Shown piece after piece: positions 1-7,846 of a stretch of 64,000 bases of DNA (position 1 is the stretch's first letter; the number at the start of each line of letters is the position of its first letter). A program made the translations under genes and the position numbers. The DNA is taken from contig JADJCX010000029.1 of the NCBI GenBank assembly GCA_016703005.1, forward strand, positions 1-64,000. The letters are read 5' to 3'. A model generated the notes under the pieces. The model saw only the letters and a list, made by a program, of their open reading frames with translations, was not told where the DNA came from and did no database searches. The stretch is from Flavobacteriales bacterium. Its GTDB lineage: Bacteria; Bacteroidota; Bacteroidia; Flavobacteriales_F; PHOS-HE28.

Positions 1-157
1 TCGTTCCTCCTCGCGATGACGGACACCGCGCGTCATCGCGAACGAGTCGGCGAGTGAAGCGATCCAAAGGCTGTTGTGAACGGACCCGAGTGCAGTGCAT
101 GTGCAAACCCGTGTTTGGATCGCTTCGTCGCAAAGCCTCCTCGCGATGACGTGCACG
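1..157. repeat. palindromic intergenic repeat (121 bp) plus truncated neighbouring copy
   Basis: Positions 31-151 form an imperfect palindrome: CGTCATCGCGA at 31-41 is mirrored by TCGCGATGACG at 141-151. An inner inverted pair, GAAGCGATCCAAA at 56-68 and TTTGGATCGCTTC at 114-126, reinforces it. Positions 1-20 look like the right-hand end of a second copy cut by the window edge. There is no coding potential. It is probably a non-autonomous REP/MITE-like element; no mobilising gene lies nearby. Confidence 0.7.
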
Positions 158-176
158 CGATGACGAACGCCGCGCG

Positions 177-806
177 CTAACGGATCTGCTTCTTCGCCTT
201 CGGCTTCGGCTTCCCCGACGCGTCGGGACGTTGACGCTTCACCCACTCCTGGTAGATGATCTCCAGATCATCGTACCACTCCTGTCCATACCGGCGCACG
301 AGGCTCTCCTTCAAAAAGCGGAACACCACCACATCCAGTTTCGCACCGCACGAACACGCCGGTGCACAGATCGGCCACTCGTGGTAGTTGAGGGCTTCGT
401 GGTACTTGAGCTTCTCGGTGCGGATCGGGTACAAGTGGCAACTGATCGGTTTGCGGAACGGGATCTTCCCATCGCGCCACGCATTGTCGATGCCGCACTT
501 CCATGTGCCGCTGTCATCCTTCTTCGCGTACACGCACTCGGCGTATTCCTGCACGAGCGGTGTCACCAGTTCGCCATCGCTGTCCACGATGCTGGTGCCC
601 TGCTTCTTCACGGCCGCCTTGCCGCGCTCGGTCATGTACGGCAGCAGCTCCTTGATGTGCTTCTTGATAAAAGCCGCTTCCTCCGGCTCGAGCGGCGCGC
701 CGCTATCGCCCTGCTCGCAGCACGCGCCTTTGCATGCGCTCAGGTCGCACACGAAACGCTTTTCGAAAAGCTCCTCGCTGATGAGGGTGCCTTGGTGTTC
801 GATCAT
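177..806 (-). CDS. DUF3109 family cysteine-rich protein
   Basis: A 209-residue cytosolic protein rich in cysteines: CDLSACKGACC near residues 20-30, then single cysteines near 91 and 104, CHLYPIR near 123, and CAPACSCGA near 146-154. This pattern is typical of DUF3109, a Bacteroidota family related to YkgJ-type proteins thought to bind zinc or an iron-sulfur cluster. The biochemical role is unknown. The C-terminus is a basic Lys/Pro tail. The start is supported by a -7 promoter element ending 7 nt upstream. It is a single gene with repeats on both sides. Confidence 0.85.
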   Translation of the reverse strand: MIEHQGTLISEELFEKRFVCDLSACKGACCEQGDSGAPLEPEEAAFIKKHIKELLPYMTERGKAAVKKQGTSIVDSDGELVTPLVQEYAECVYAKKDDSGTWKCGIDNAWRDGKIPFRKPISCHLYPIRTEKLKYHEALNYHEWPICAPACSCGAKLDVVVFRFLKESLVRRYGQEWYDDLEIIYQEWVKRQRPDASGKPKPKAKKQIR

Positions 807-813
807 TCGGGCG

Positions 814-821
814 GAAAGCTA
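814..821 (-). promoter_or_regulatory. -7 promoter element of the DUF3109 gene
   Basis: TAGCTTTC on the minus strand fits the Bacteroidota -7 pattern and lies 7 nt before the start codon, so the transcript would be leaderless or nearly so. Confidence 0.45.
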
Positions 822-835
822 AGTGCAGCGGGCCA

Positions 836-910
836 AGAGCCTTGAGCCGCGAGCTTCGAGCTGCTTGCGGGCGGAAAAAAGCTCGCGGCTCGTGGCTCGA
901 AGCTCATGGC
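836..910. repeat. GCTCG-rich hairpin repeat, copy A
   Basis: Two arms built from GAGCCGCGAGC / GCTCGCGGCTCG units can fold into an imperfect hairpin. It lies immediately before the four-helix-bundle gene. Related copies are at 1293-1402, 11058-11139 and 23398-23475. Confidence 0.7.
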
Positions 911-937
911 TACTTTCATCAAACACACCGAACTCTC

Positions 938-1291
938 ATGAAAGACTTCAAGAGACTATTGATCTGGCAGAAGGCTATGTCCATCACTGACATGGTCTTC
1001 GACCTCTACGAAGATCTGCCATGGCAGAAGGCCGCTGAACTGAAAGGTCAGTCGACGCGCGCAGCGATCTCCATCGCATCGAACATCGCCGAAGGGAATT
1101 CACGGCGAAGTGAGAAGGACAAACACCGCTTCATGGAGATCGCATTGGGTTCGGCTTTCGAACTGGAGACGCAGAGTCACGTCCTGATGCGGCGCGAATG
1201 GGCGCCAAAGGAGAAAGTGGACGCACTGCTCGAAGCGATCGATGAAGAACAGAAAATGCTCATGGCCTTCATGACGAAACTGGTCCCATGA
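938..1291 (+). CDS. four-helix-bundle protein (S23 / rRNA intervening-sequence protein family)
   Basis: A 117-residue all-helical protein opening with KDFKRLLIWQKAM and carrying the family hallmarks RAAISIASNIAEG (residues about 44-56) and a FMEIALGSAFELETQ-like helix. Members were first found encoded inside intervening sequences of 23S rRNA genes, and they resemble the Avd accessory protein of diversity-generating retroelements. No rRNA or reverse transcriptase is present here. The ATG at 938 is chosen because upstream in-frame codons translate the repeat. Copies of the GCTCG repeat lie on both sides. The molecular role is unknown. Confidence 0.85.
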   Translation: MKDFKRLLIWQKAMSITDMVFDLYEDLPWQKAAELKGQSTRAAISIASNIAEGNSRRSEKDKHRFMEIALGSAFELETQSHVLMRREWAPKEKVDALLEAIDEEQKMLMAFMTKLVP

Positions 1292-1292
1292 C

Positions 1293-1402
1293 CACACCTC
1301 AGGAAAGCTCGTCGCTCAAGGCTCACAGCTCGAGGCTACTCTTCCACGGTCACACCTCAGAAAAGCTCGTAGCTCAAGGCTCGCAGCTCGAGGCTACTCT
1401 TC
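1293..1402. repeat. GCTCG-rich repeat, copy B, tandemly duplicated
   Basis: Two near-identical units, about 1293-1350 and 1351-1402, each begin with CACACCTCAG and contain AGCTCG(T)xGCTCAAGGCTC and CAGCTCGAGGCTACTCTTCC. The pair fills the gap between the four-helix-bundle gene and the 3' end of rlmN. Confidence 0.75.
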
Positions 1403-1407
1403 CTGTA

Positions 1408-2472
1408 TTAACCCTTCATCACCCGCTCCCCTTCCTTCAGCGCAGGCTCGTTCTTGTTGGCGAGTTGCCCGCACGCGGCGTCGATATCGCGACCACGGCT
1501 TTGGCGTATGCGCGCAACGATCCCTTTGTTCTCCAGGAAATACATGAAGGCAACGGCATCCTCATTGGCCGTGCGTTGGAAGGATCCCGTGGTCCCCGGT
1601 GTTGCCGTCGGGTCGATGGGATTGTATTCGATGAGGTTCACCTTGGCGTGTACATCGCTGGCGTAGCGCACCAGTTCCTGCGCATCAGCCAACGAATCGT
1701 TGAAGCCGCGCAAGAGGATGTATTCGAAGGTGACCTCCTTGCCTGTAACACGTGTGTAGTAGCGGAGTGCATCCTTCAGGTCGAGCAGCGAGTTCTCCTC
1801 GTTGATCGGCATGATGCGGTCGCGCTTGTGATCGGTGGCCGCGTGCAACGAGAGCGCGAGGTTGAAGCGTGCACCATCATCGGCCAACTTGCGGATCATC
1901 TTGGCGATGCCCGCCGTGCTCACGGTGATGCGGCGCGCGCCCATGCCAAGGCCGTCCGGTGCGGTGATGCGTTCGGCACTGCGCATGGTGTTGGCGTAGT
2001 TGAGCAGCGGCTCGCCCATGCCCATGTAAACGATGTTGCTGAGATCCTGCTGGTAGTGCTCCTGCGCCAGCTTGTTGATCAGCACCACCTGATCCACGAT
2101 CTCCTGCGCATCGAGGTTGCGGATGCGTTTCAGTTTCCCGGTGGCGCAGAACGTGCATGTGAGGCTGCACCCGATCTGGCTGCTGATGCACGCGGTGAGA
2201 CGTGTCGGGGTGGGGATCAGTACGCCCTCCACCACGTGGCCGTCCCAGGTTTTGAACGCACACTTGATGGTGCCGTCGGTGCTCTTCTGTTGCTCGGCCA
2301 ACACCAAGGGGCGCAGCAGTGTGCGTTCCGCCAGTTGCGCGCGGAATGCCTTGGGCAGGTCGCTCATCGCTTCCCAACTGTGGGCGCTCTTCTTCCACAA
2401 CCACTCCCACAATTGTTTGGCGCGGTAGGGCTTCTCGCCCAGGTCGGCAACGAGTTTTTGTACCTCTTCCAA
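1408..2472 (-). CDS. rlmN: dual-specificity 23S rRNA/tRNA adenine-C2 methyltransferase RlmN
   Basis: A radical-SAM enzyme that methylates C2 of A2503 in 23S rRNA and A37 in some tRNAs. The cluster motif CSLTCTFC gives ligands C102, C106 and C109. GEPLLN, the SLHAATD segment and the methyl-accepting C334 in ACGQL are all present. 354 residues is close to normal length. The start is uncertain: the frame opens at a TTG, and codons upstream still read like RlmN (DIRSLSLEE) back to a TAG at about 2518. The true start may be a non-ATG codon, or a small indel may hide it. It lies downstream of the ftsX-ispD run but has its own 5' region. Confidence 0.95.
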   Translation of the reverse strand: MEEVQKLVADLGEKPYRAKQLWEWLWKKSAHSWEAMSDLPKAFRAQLAERTLLRPLVLAEQQKSTDGTIKCAFKTWDGHVVEGVLIPTPTRLTACISSQIGCSLTCTFCATGKLKRIRNLDAQEIVDQVVLINKLAQEHYQQDLSNIVYMGMGEPLLNYANTMRSAERITAPDGLGMGARRITVSTAGIAKMIRKLADDGARFNLALSLHAATDHKRDRIMPINEENSLLDLKDALRYYTRVTGKEVTFEYILLRGFNDSLADAQELVRYASDVHAKVNLIEYNPIDPTATPGTTGSFQRTANEDAVAFMYFLENKGIVARIRQSRGRDIDAACGQLANKNEPALKEGERVMKG

Positions 2473-2523
2473 GGAGAGGCTGCGGATGTCGGTGGTGGCT
2501 GGCGCGGGAAGTCGGCACTAAGT

Positions 2524-2667
2524 CTAGGCCTTAACAGCCGGAGTGCCTTCCTCCATGGCTAAAACCTCATAGCTCGCCACTGACAACCTATGCGATTTCA
2601 GCGTAATGAAGACCCTTCCCCATTGCCTCACTACCCTATACCTCAGTCCGGCGCCATCTGCCCTCAT
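2524..2667 (-). CDS. possible 47-residue small ORF in the rlmN leader
   Basis: An open frame from ATG at 2667 (or the adjacent GTG at 2670) to TAG at 2524. It lies downstream of a good -7 element at 2742-2749 and upstream of rlmN. The product would be basic, rich in Arg and Val, with no recognised domain. The alternative is a non-coding leader of about 270 nt or a small RNA. The rest of 2473-2824 holds nothing else I can recognise. Confidence 0.2.
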   Translation of the reverse strand: MRADGAGLRYRVVRQWGRVFITLKSHRLSVASYEVLAMEEGTPAVKA

Positions 2668-2741
2668 CACTGAAATGGGCGGTTCTTGGCAGCGACGCAG
2701 TTCGTAGATCTGGCACTTTCTCCTCTTTCTGAACGCCCAGA

Positions 2742-2749
2742 CGAAAGTA
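2742..2749 (-). promoter_or_regulatory. orphan -7 promoter element upstream of rlmN
   Basis: TACTTTCG on the minus strand is identical to the elements before purQ, lepA and the thioredoxin gene. The nearest certain gene downstream is rlmN, about 270 nt away. Confidence 0.4.
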
Positions 2750-2824
2750 GCAGGTCTAGCAAAAAGAGCCGGGGGTCGGCGCGCAGCTTCCGTTGCCGGG
2801 ACGGCTCACACCGTTGTTCCACCT

Positions 2825-3025
2825 CTACCAGCCGCCCTTGTGCGCCAGCTTCACCGATTTCACGTAGTCGTCCAAGCTGATCGTCGGCTCTCCTCTGCGG
2901 CTCTCCGCAACGAGCACGTCCATCAGGTCCTCAAGACCTTCGGGGTCCTTGCGGATCGCATCCATATCGATCTGCACGATGCGCTTCTTCTTCCGCTCGT
3001 CGAACAGGATGCTCACTCCTTTCAT
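2825..3025 (-). CDS. small hypothetical protein (66 aa)
   Basis: A charged 66-residue protein beginning MKGVSILFDERKKKR. It has a short beta-like start followed by helical segments (RKDPEGLEDLMDVLVAESR) and ends in LAHKGGW. It resembles small antitoxin-like or adaptor proteins of Bacteroidota, but I recognise no specific family. It lies 36 nt downstream of ispD on the same strand and could be co-transcribed with queA-ispD. No toxin-like partner is visible next to it. Confidence 0.65.
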   Translation of the reverse strand: MKGVSILFDERKKKRIVQIDMDAIRKDPEGLEDLMDVLVAESRRGEPTISLDDYVKSVKLAHKGGW

Positions 3026-3061
3026 GTCAATGCCGGTTTCTTGGTGCCAAGGTACAACGGC

Positions 3062-3733
3062 TCATTCCCGGCCTGCGATCAACACTTCCGTCAATCGGAG
3101 GTCCTCTGCGGTGGTCACCTTGATGTTCTTCTCCTCCCCCTCCACCAATTCCACCTTCACACCCAAGCGCTCCACCAACGCCGCTTCATCGGTGAAGGTC
3201 GCATCGTACGGTTGCTCAAAAGCCTTGCGTAGCAGATCCGCGTGGAAACACTGGGGCGTTTGCACGGCGCGCAACTTCGACCGGTCCAGTGCTTTGCTGC
3301 CCTCGTCGGTGATCTCGCGAATGCTGGGCACCACCGGAACAACAGGTATGGCGGCCCCCTTGAGATGGGCGGCATGGAAACAGCGTTCGATCAGTGCCGC
3401 GCTCACCAAGGGCCGCACACCATCGTGCACCGCTACCAGTCCGTTGTCCACCACTTTCTCCAGCCCGGCCTTCACGCTATGGTAGCGTTGTTCACCACCA
3501 GCCACCACATCGTGATCGATGAAGAAGCGATGGCCCATGCACAAGGCCTTCCAGATGTCGAAGTGCTCCTTGGGCAGCACAACGAACAACGGCATGGTCG
3601 CATCGTAGGCGTGGAACGCTTCGATGGTCCACATCAATAGCGGCCTGCCCTTTACGGTCTGGAACTGCTTCGGAACGGGACCGCCCAACCGGCGGCCGTT
3701 GCCTCCTGCCACGATGATCGCGGCCTTCGACAT
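3062..3733 (-). CDS. ispD: 2-C-methyl-D-erythritol 4-phosphate cytidylyltransferase
   Basis: Makes CDP-methylerythritol from MEP and CTP, the third step of the non-mevalonate isoprenoid pathway. The nucleotide-binding start is AAIIVAGGNGRRLGG followed by PKQF; VAVHDGVRPLVS, TPQCFHADLL and TDEAALVE are the other conserved blocks. At 223 residues it is full length. It starts 2 nt after the queA stop, so the two are clearly one transcript. ispG of the same pathway is encoded at 25.4-27.4 kb. Confidence 0.95.
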   Translation of the reverse strand: MSKAAIIVAGGNGRRLGGPVPKQFQTVKGRPLLMWTIEAFHAYDATMPLFVVLPKEHFDIWKALCMGHRFFIDHDVVAGGEQRYHSVKAGLEKVVDNGLVAVHDGVRPLVSAALIERCFHAAHLKGAAIPVVPVVPSIREITDEGSKALDRSKLRAVQTPQCFHADLLRKAFEQPYDATFTDEAALVERLGVKVELVEGEEKNIKVTTAEDLRLTEVLIAGRE

Positions 3734-3735
3734 GG

Positions 3736-4785
3736 TCAGAGGATCAGCATGGCATCACCGTAGGAGAAGAAGCGGTACTTCTCCTTGATGGCCACCTTGT
3801 AAGCGTTCCACACGTGCTCGTAACCACCGAACGCCGCCACCATCATCAGCAAGGTGCTCTCGCTCATGTGGAAGTTGGTGATCATGCGGTTGGCGATGCT
3901 GAAGTCGTAGGGCGGGAAGATGAACTTGTTCGTCCAGCCGTTGTAGGCTTTGATGCGCTCCTCGGTGCTCACGCTGCTTTCGATCGCGCGCATGGTGGTG
4001 GTACCCACCGCACACACGTTCTTCTTGCGGGCCTTGCTCTGGTTCACGATGTCGCAAGCCTCCTGGGTGATGATCACCTGCTCGCTGTCCATCTTGTGCT
4101 TGGTGAGGTCCTCCACTTCCACCGGGCGGAAGGTGCCCAGGCCCACGTGCAGGGTGATGTTGGCGAAGTTGATGCCCTTCAACTCCATGCGCTTCATCAG
4201 CTCGCGGCTGAAGTGGAGGCCGGCCGTTGGGGCAGCCACAGCACCCTCGTGCTTGGCGTAGATCGTCTGATAACGTTCGGCATCGCTCTCCTCCGTCTCG
4301 CGCTTGATGTAGCGCGGCAGCGGGGTCTCACCCATTTCGGTGATCTGGCGCTTGAACTCCTCGTAACTGCCATCGAACAGGAACCGCAGTGTGCGACCAC
4401 GGCTCGTGGTGTTGTCGATCACCTCGGCCACCAGCTCGTCGTCCTTGCCGAAATAGAGCTTGTTGCCGATACGGATCTTGCGGGCGGGGTCCACCAGCAC
4501 ATCCCACAGCAGGCTGTCGCGGTTCAATTCGCGGAGCATGAACACCTCGATCTTGGCGCCGGTCTTCTCCTTGTTGCCCCACATGCGGGCCGGGAACACT
4601 TTGGTGTCGTTCAGGATGAAGGTGTCTCCTTCATCGAAGTAGTTCATGATATCCTTGAACTTCTTGTGCTCGATCTTGCCATCCTTCTTGTGCAGCACCA
4701 TCAATTTGCTGCCATCCCGGTCTTTGGTGGGGTAGAGGGCGATCTGTTCTTTGGGGACTTCGAACTTGAATGATGTCAGTTTCAT
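3736..4785 (-). CDS. queA: S-adenosylmethionine:tRNA ribosyltransferase-isomerase
   Basis: Transfers and isomerises the ribosyl moiety of SAM onto 7-aminomethyl-7-deazaguanine in tRNA to give epoxyqueuosine. The 349-residue protein shows the family blocks RDGSKLMVLH (residue about 23), NDTKVFPARMWG, AAPTAGLHFS, ITLHVGLGTFRPV and GTTTMRAIES. It is followed by ispD after 2 nt. A -7 element lies about 40 nt upstream of the ATG, so queA may head its own transcript despite the conserved truB-queA order. Confidence 0.95.
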   Translation of the reverse strand: MKLTSFKFEVPKEQIALYPTKDRDGSKLMVLHKKDGKIEHKKFKDIMNYFDEGDTFILNDTKVFPARMWGNKEKTGAKIEVFMLRELNRDSLLWDVLVDPARKIRIGNKLYFGKDDELVAEVIDNTTSRGRTLRFLFDGSYEEFKRQITEMGETPLPRYIKRETEESDAERYQTIYAKHEGAVAAPTAGLHFSRELMKRMELKGINFANITLHVGLGTFRPVEVEDLTKHKMDSEQVIITQEACDIVNQSKARKKNVCAVGTTTMRAIESSVSTEERIKAYNGWTNKFIFPPYDFSIANRMITNFHMSESTLLMMVAAFGGYEHVWNAYKVAIKEKYRFFSYGDAMLIL

Positions 4786-4824
4786 GCGGAAGGGCTTACA
4801 GGCCCGGTTTTTTGAAAGGGGCGG

Positions 4825-4832
4825 CGAAGATA
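4825..4832 (-). promoter_or_regulatory. -7 promoter element of queA
   Basis: TATCTTCG on the minus strand, 39 nt before the queA start codon. The same octamer precedes metF. Confidence 0.4.
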
Positions 4833-4876
4833 GGTCGTGAACACAGCCCGCCCGAAAGCCTTGCCAGCAGTGGATT

Positions 4877-5680
4877 TCAGCTCAAAATGCCCGACTTCCG
4901 GTGCAACTTGTCCAGCTCTTGGCTCCACCCCTCGGGTGTCAGCGCATCGGCAATGGAGTACGGCCCGCTCCCTGTGCGGCGCAAGGCCACCAAATGGGCA
5001 CCGCAGCCCAATGCTTGGCCAATGTCGTGCGCCAGCGAACGGATGTAAGTGCCCTTGGCGCAATGCACCGCTATATCCACCTCTGCGCCGCGCACTGCCA
5101 GTGTTTCGATGGAGTGGACCAGCACGGGAACGGGGTCCAGGATCAGTTCTTCACCCGCACCCATATCGGCATCACGGAGAAGGGCAGGCCCGAATCCGTC
5201 GCTTGTTCTTCCATGCTGCAAGTTCCCTGCGGCCCGGGCCAGGAAGTAGGCCCGCTCGCCACCCACATGTTTGGCGCTGAAGGCCGGTGGTCGCTGCATC
5301 AATTCCCCTTGGAACGTCGCTACGGCTTGGCGGATGGCCGCTTCGCTCAGGTGTTCCCACGGCGCCTCCTTGCGAATGGGCGTTTCGGCATCGAAGCTCA
5401 AGGTGGTGGCGCCCAGCTTCAGGGTGGCGGAGTATGACTTGTCTTCCGCCGAAAGGCGTTCCAACTCCTTGGTCCACTTACCGAAGCCGATCATGAGCAG
5501 GCCGCTGGCCAAGGGGTCGAGCGTTCCTCCATGGCCCACTTTGGTACGCTTGCCCAAGACGACGCGGAACGCGCCGCGCATCTTCTTCACCACATCGAAA
5601 CTGCTCCAGCCAACGGGCTTGTCCACCAGCAGAAGTCCGCCGTTGTCGGTGTCGCTCAGGGCGGGGTGAAGCGGTGCCAT
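4877..5680 (-). CDS. truB: tRNA pseudouridine(55) synthase TruB
   Basis: Makes pseudouridine 55 in the T-loop of tRNAs. The catalytic block KVGHGGTLDPLASGLL contains the nucleophilic Asp (about residue 57). The N-terminal GGLLLVDKPVGWSSF and the later GTYIRSLAHDIG motif are also typical. 267 residues fits the family. It follows uppP by about 60 nt, a gap occupied by a palindromic repeat that may act as an attenuator between the two genes. Confidence 0.95.
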   Translation of the reverse strand: MAPLHPALSDTDNGGLLLVDKPVGWSSFDVVKKMRGAFRVVLGKRTKVGHGGTLDPLASGLLMIGFGKWTKELERLSAEDKSYSATLKLGATTLSFDAETPIRKEAPWEHLSEAAIRQAVATFQGELMQRPPAFSAKHVGGERAYFLARAAGNLQHGRTSDGFGPALLRDADMGAGEELILDPVPVLVHSIETLAVRGAEVDIAVHCAKGTYIRSLAHDIGQALGCGAHLVALRRTGSGPYSIADALTPEGWSQELDKLHRKSGILS

Positions 5681-5690
5681 ATCGGTGTTC

Positions 5691-5737
5691 GCTCCCCCTC
5701 TCTTTGGGAGAGGGGGCCGGGGGGTGAGGTCAGCTCG
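5691..5737. repeat. CCCTCTC/GAGAGGG palindromic repeat, copy 1
   Basis: CCCCCTCTC is mirrored by GAGAGGGGG, followed by GGGGTGAGGTCAGC. It lies in the uppP-truB gap. Related copies are at 12021-12058 and, inside a gene, at 59505-59542. Confidence 0.7.
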
Positions 5738-5741
5738 GGCG

Positions 5742-6533
5742 TCAGATCAACTGCATATCCACTCCCACAGCCCAAAGCAACAAGATCGCCGCACCCACTA
5801 TGATGCGGTACCATCCGAACACACCGAACCCGTGCTTGGTGAGGAAGCCGACGAAGCCCCGGATGGCCAGTATGGCCACGATGAAAGCCACCACGTTGCC
5901 GATACCGAACAACTTCCAGTGCTCGCTCGTGAAGGCGCCTCCATCGTCGATGTAATCCCACAGGCTTTTCGCCGTTGCCGCGAACATGGTGGGCACGGCA
6001 AGGAAGAAGGAGAACTCGGCGGCTTGTTTGCGGGAGAGCTTCTGGCTCAATCCGCCGATGATGGTCGCGGCGCTGCGGCTCACGCCCGGCACCATGGCAA
6101 TGCACTGGAAGCAACCGATCACCAAGGCGTTCTTCCATGTCATGGGTTTCTCCTCCACGGCCTTCACATGGAAGATGCGATCAATGAAAAGGAAGAAGAT
6201 GCCTCCGAGCAGCAGCATCAGACCAACCACTTCCACATGTTCGAGCAGCTCGTCGATGTGGCTCTTGAACAGCAGTCCCGCAATGGCCGCTGGTATGAAA
6301 CCGACCACCAACAACGGATACAATGCCAGGCTTTCGAAGAAGCGCCGCCAGTACAACACCACCACACTGAGGATCGCGCCGAACTGAATAGCCACGGTGA
6401 AGAGCTTCACGAAATCGTCGGCGGCGATGCCCATGATGGTGCTGCCGATGATCATGTGGCCCGTGCTGCTTACCGGCAGGAACTCCGTGAGCCCTTCGAT
6501 GATGGCCAGAACGATCGCTTCAATAATGGTCAT
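5742..6533 (-). CDS. uppP: undecaprenyl-diphosphate phosphatase UppP/BacA
   Basis: An integral membrane enzyme that recycles the lipid carrier undecaprenyl pyrophosphate for cell-wall synthesis. Signature segments are EGLTEFLPVSSTGHM near residue 14 and PGVSRSAATIIGG near residue 170. The protein is 263 residues with about eight hydrophobic helices. It lies between the DUF3098 gene and truB on the same strand, an arrangement common in Flavobacteriia. Confidence 0.95.
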   Translation of the reverse strand: MTIIEAIVLAIIEGLTEFLPVSSTGHMIIGSTIMGIAADDFVKLFTVAIQFGAILSVVVLYWRRFFESLALYPLLVVGFIPAAIAGLLFKSHIDELLEHVEVVGLMLLLGGIFFLFIDRIFHVKAVEEKPMTWKNALVIGCFQCIAMVPGVSRSAATIIGGLSQKLSRKQAAEFSFFLAVPTMFAATAKSLWDYIDDGGAFTSEHWKLFGIGNVVAFIVAILAIRGFVGFLTKHGFGVFGWYRIIVGAAILLLWAVGVDMQLI

Positions 6534-6606
6534 GGGTGCAAACGTTCAGCCATGGCGAACGCGGCGCGAAGAAAGGAATAGCGGACGGACGAAGAGGACC
6601 GATGCC

Positions 6607-6855
6607 TCAGGCCTTTGGCTCGCGGTTCGGCTTCTTCATAATGGCGTACACAACGAAGAGGTAGCCAAGAATGCACACGATCGGTGCGGCGGTAACACGC
6701 CGCGGATGGAAGATCTCCGACTCCTCGAACACGTTCGGGTCGCCGCTGCCACCACCGGACATGAGCACATAACCGAGCATTACGATACCGATGCCGATGA
6801 GCAGAAGGCGGTAATTGACGCGGGTGAAAGCGAGTTCGTCCTGATGATCGGCCAT
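6607..6855 (-). CDS. DUF3098 family small membrane protein
   Basis: An 82-residue protein with two hydrophobic helices (about 17-33 and 54-72) separated by a polar loop containing SGGGSGDPNVFEE and a conserved-looking IFHPRRVT. DUF3098 proteins are typically encoded directly after ftsX in Bacteroidota, as here, where it starts 5 nt after the ftsX stop. The linkage suggests a divisome-related role, but no function is established. Confidence 0.85.
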   Translation of the reverse strand: MADHQDELAFTRVNYRLLLIGIGIVMLGYVLMSGGGSGDPNVFEESEIFHPRRVTAAPIVCILGYLFVVYAIMKKPNREPKA

Positions 6856-6860
6856 GATGT

Positions 6861-7740
6861 TCAGCTCCAGTGTAGTTCGTCGAGATCCATGCGAATGTAG
6901 CGGCGCACGGCGAACCACGTGCTCACGAGGGCGATGACCAAGCCCAACAGGAGCACCGCTGCGAAAGTCATGGCGAGCATCCGCATATCGATGATGGTCT
7001 TCAGGTCGGGGGCCAGGTCGAAGAGGAACCGCAGCCCTAGGACCAACATCCCTATCGCGAGCAACCCCGCCACCAGCCCCTGCAACAAGCTCTGCCCCAA
7101 GAATGGCCGCTTGATGAACCAACCCGTTGCCCCCACCAAGTGCATGGTGCGGATCAGCAGCCGCTTGCTGTAGATCGCAAGACGGATGGTATTGTTGATG
7201 AGCGCAACAGCAACGATCAGCAGCAGCAGGCAGGTGCCACCTACGATCAACCACGCTTCGCGCATGCGCTTGTCCATGTTGTCGACCGTCATGGTGTTGT
7301 AGGCCACGTCCTGCATGCGGTCGTCTTTGCGCAAGTGCTCCACGATCCAGCGCATGCTATCCGGCTGTGCATAGTCCGCTGCTATCCGCAGTTGGATGTT
7401 GGCCGGTATCGGGCTCACACCGCCGAGGATATCCAGGAAGTCCTCCCCCATTTCCTTCTTGGCCAGTTCGGCGGCTTCTTCGGCGCTGATCAGTTCCGTG
7501 GAAGCCGTGTACGGTTCGGTGTCCAACTCCTTCAGCAACTGCAACACTTGGGCTTCCTTTGAGCGCTGTTTTCGGGTAGAGCTCAACGGTCACCTGCTCC
7601 TTCAAGTACCGCTCAACGCCGCGGGCGCTCAGCATCAACAGGCCCAACGCACCCAGCATGAACAACGTTAGCGTGATGCCCAACGTGGTGCCTACACTGC
7701 TGCTGCGTGCCTTGGCGCGTAATGATCGATCGATGCCCAT
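6861..7740 (-). CDS. ftsX: cell-division protein FtsX (apparent +1 frameshift)
   Basis: FtsX is the membrane half of the FtsEX ABC-type complex that controls peptidoglycan hydrolases at the division site. The frame starting at 7740 gives the N-terminal helix and VTVELYPKTALK. The rest (LLKELDTEPYTASTELIS, the extracytoplasmic domain and three C-terminal helices ending LDELHWS) is in another frame. Removing one base of the CC at 7556-7557 rejoins them as ALKEAQVLQ, giving 292 residues, normal for the family. As the gene is normally essential or important, a sequencing error is more likely than a real break. ftsE is not in the window. Confidence 0.88.
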
Positions 7741-7749
7741 TGTCCGGTG

Positions 7750-7757
7750 CGAAACTA
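7750..7757 (-). promoter_or_regulatory. -7 promoter element of ftsX
   Basis: TAGTTTCG on the minus strand, 9 nt before the ftsX start codon; this predicts a leaderless or very short leader. Confidence 0.4.
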
Positions 7758-7846
7758 TTCCTGCTCGGCGGTCGGCGTCCCCTGGTTCCAAATGGTTTGT
7801 CAGTTGTGCATTGTGAGTTGCTCCGGTCTAGTGCGCCTGCACGCAT

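Noticed and set aside
1288..2562. 424-codon open frame on the plus strand opposite rlmN
   Set aside because: Antisense shadow of rlmN in GC-rich DNA; no signal peptide, domain or promoter, and low-complexity Arg/His/Val composition.
5685..6581. 298-codon plus-strand frame opposite uppP
   Set aside because: His/Glu-rich shadow without a recognisable fold; uppP is unambiguous on the other strand.
7550..7562. Programmed ribosomal frameshift in ftsX
   Set aside because: The site has no canonical slippery heptamer, and the shift matches the general one-base error pattern across the window.
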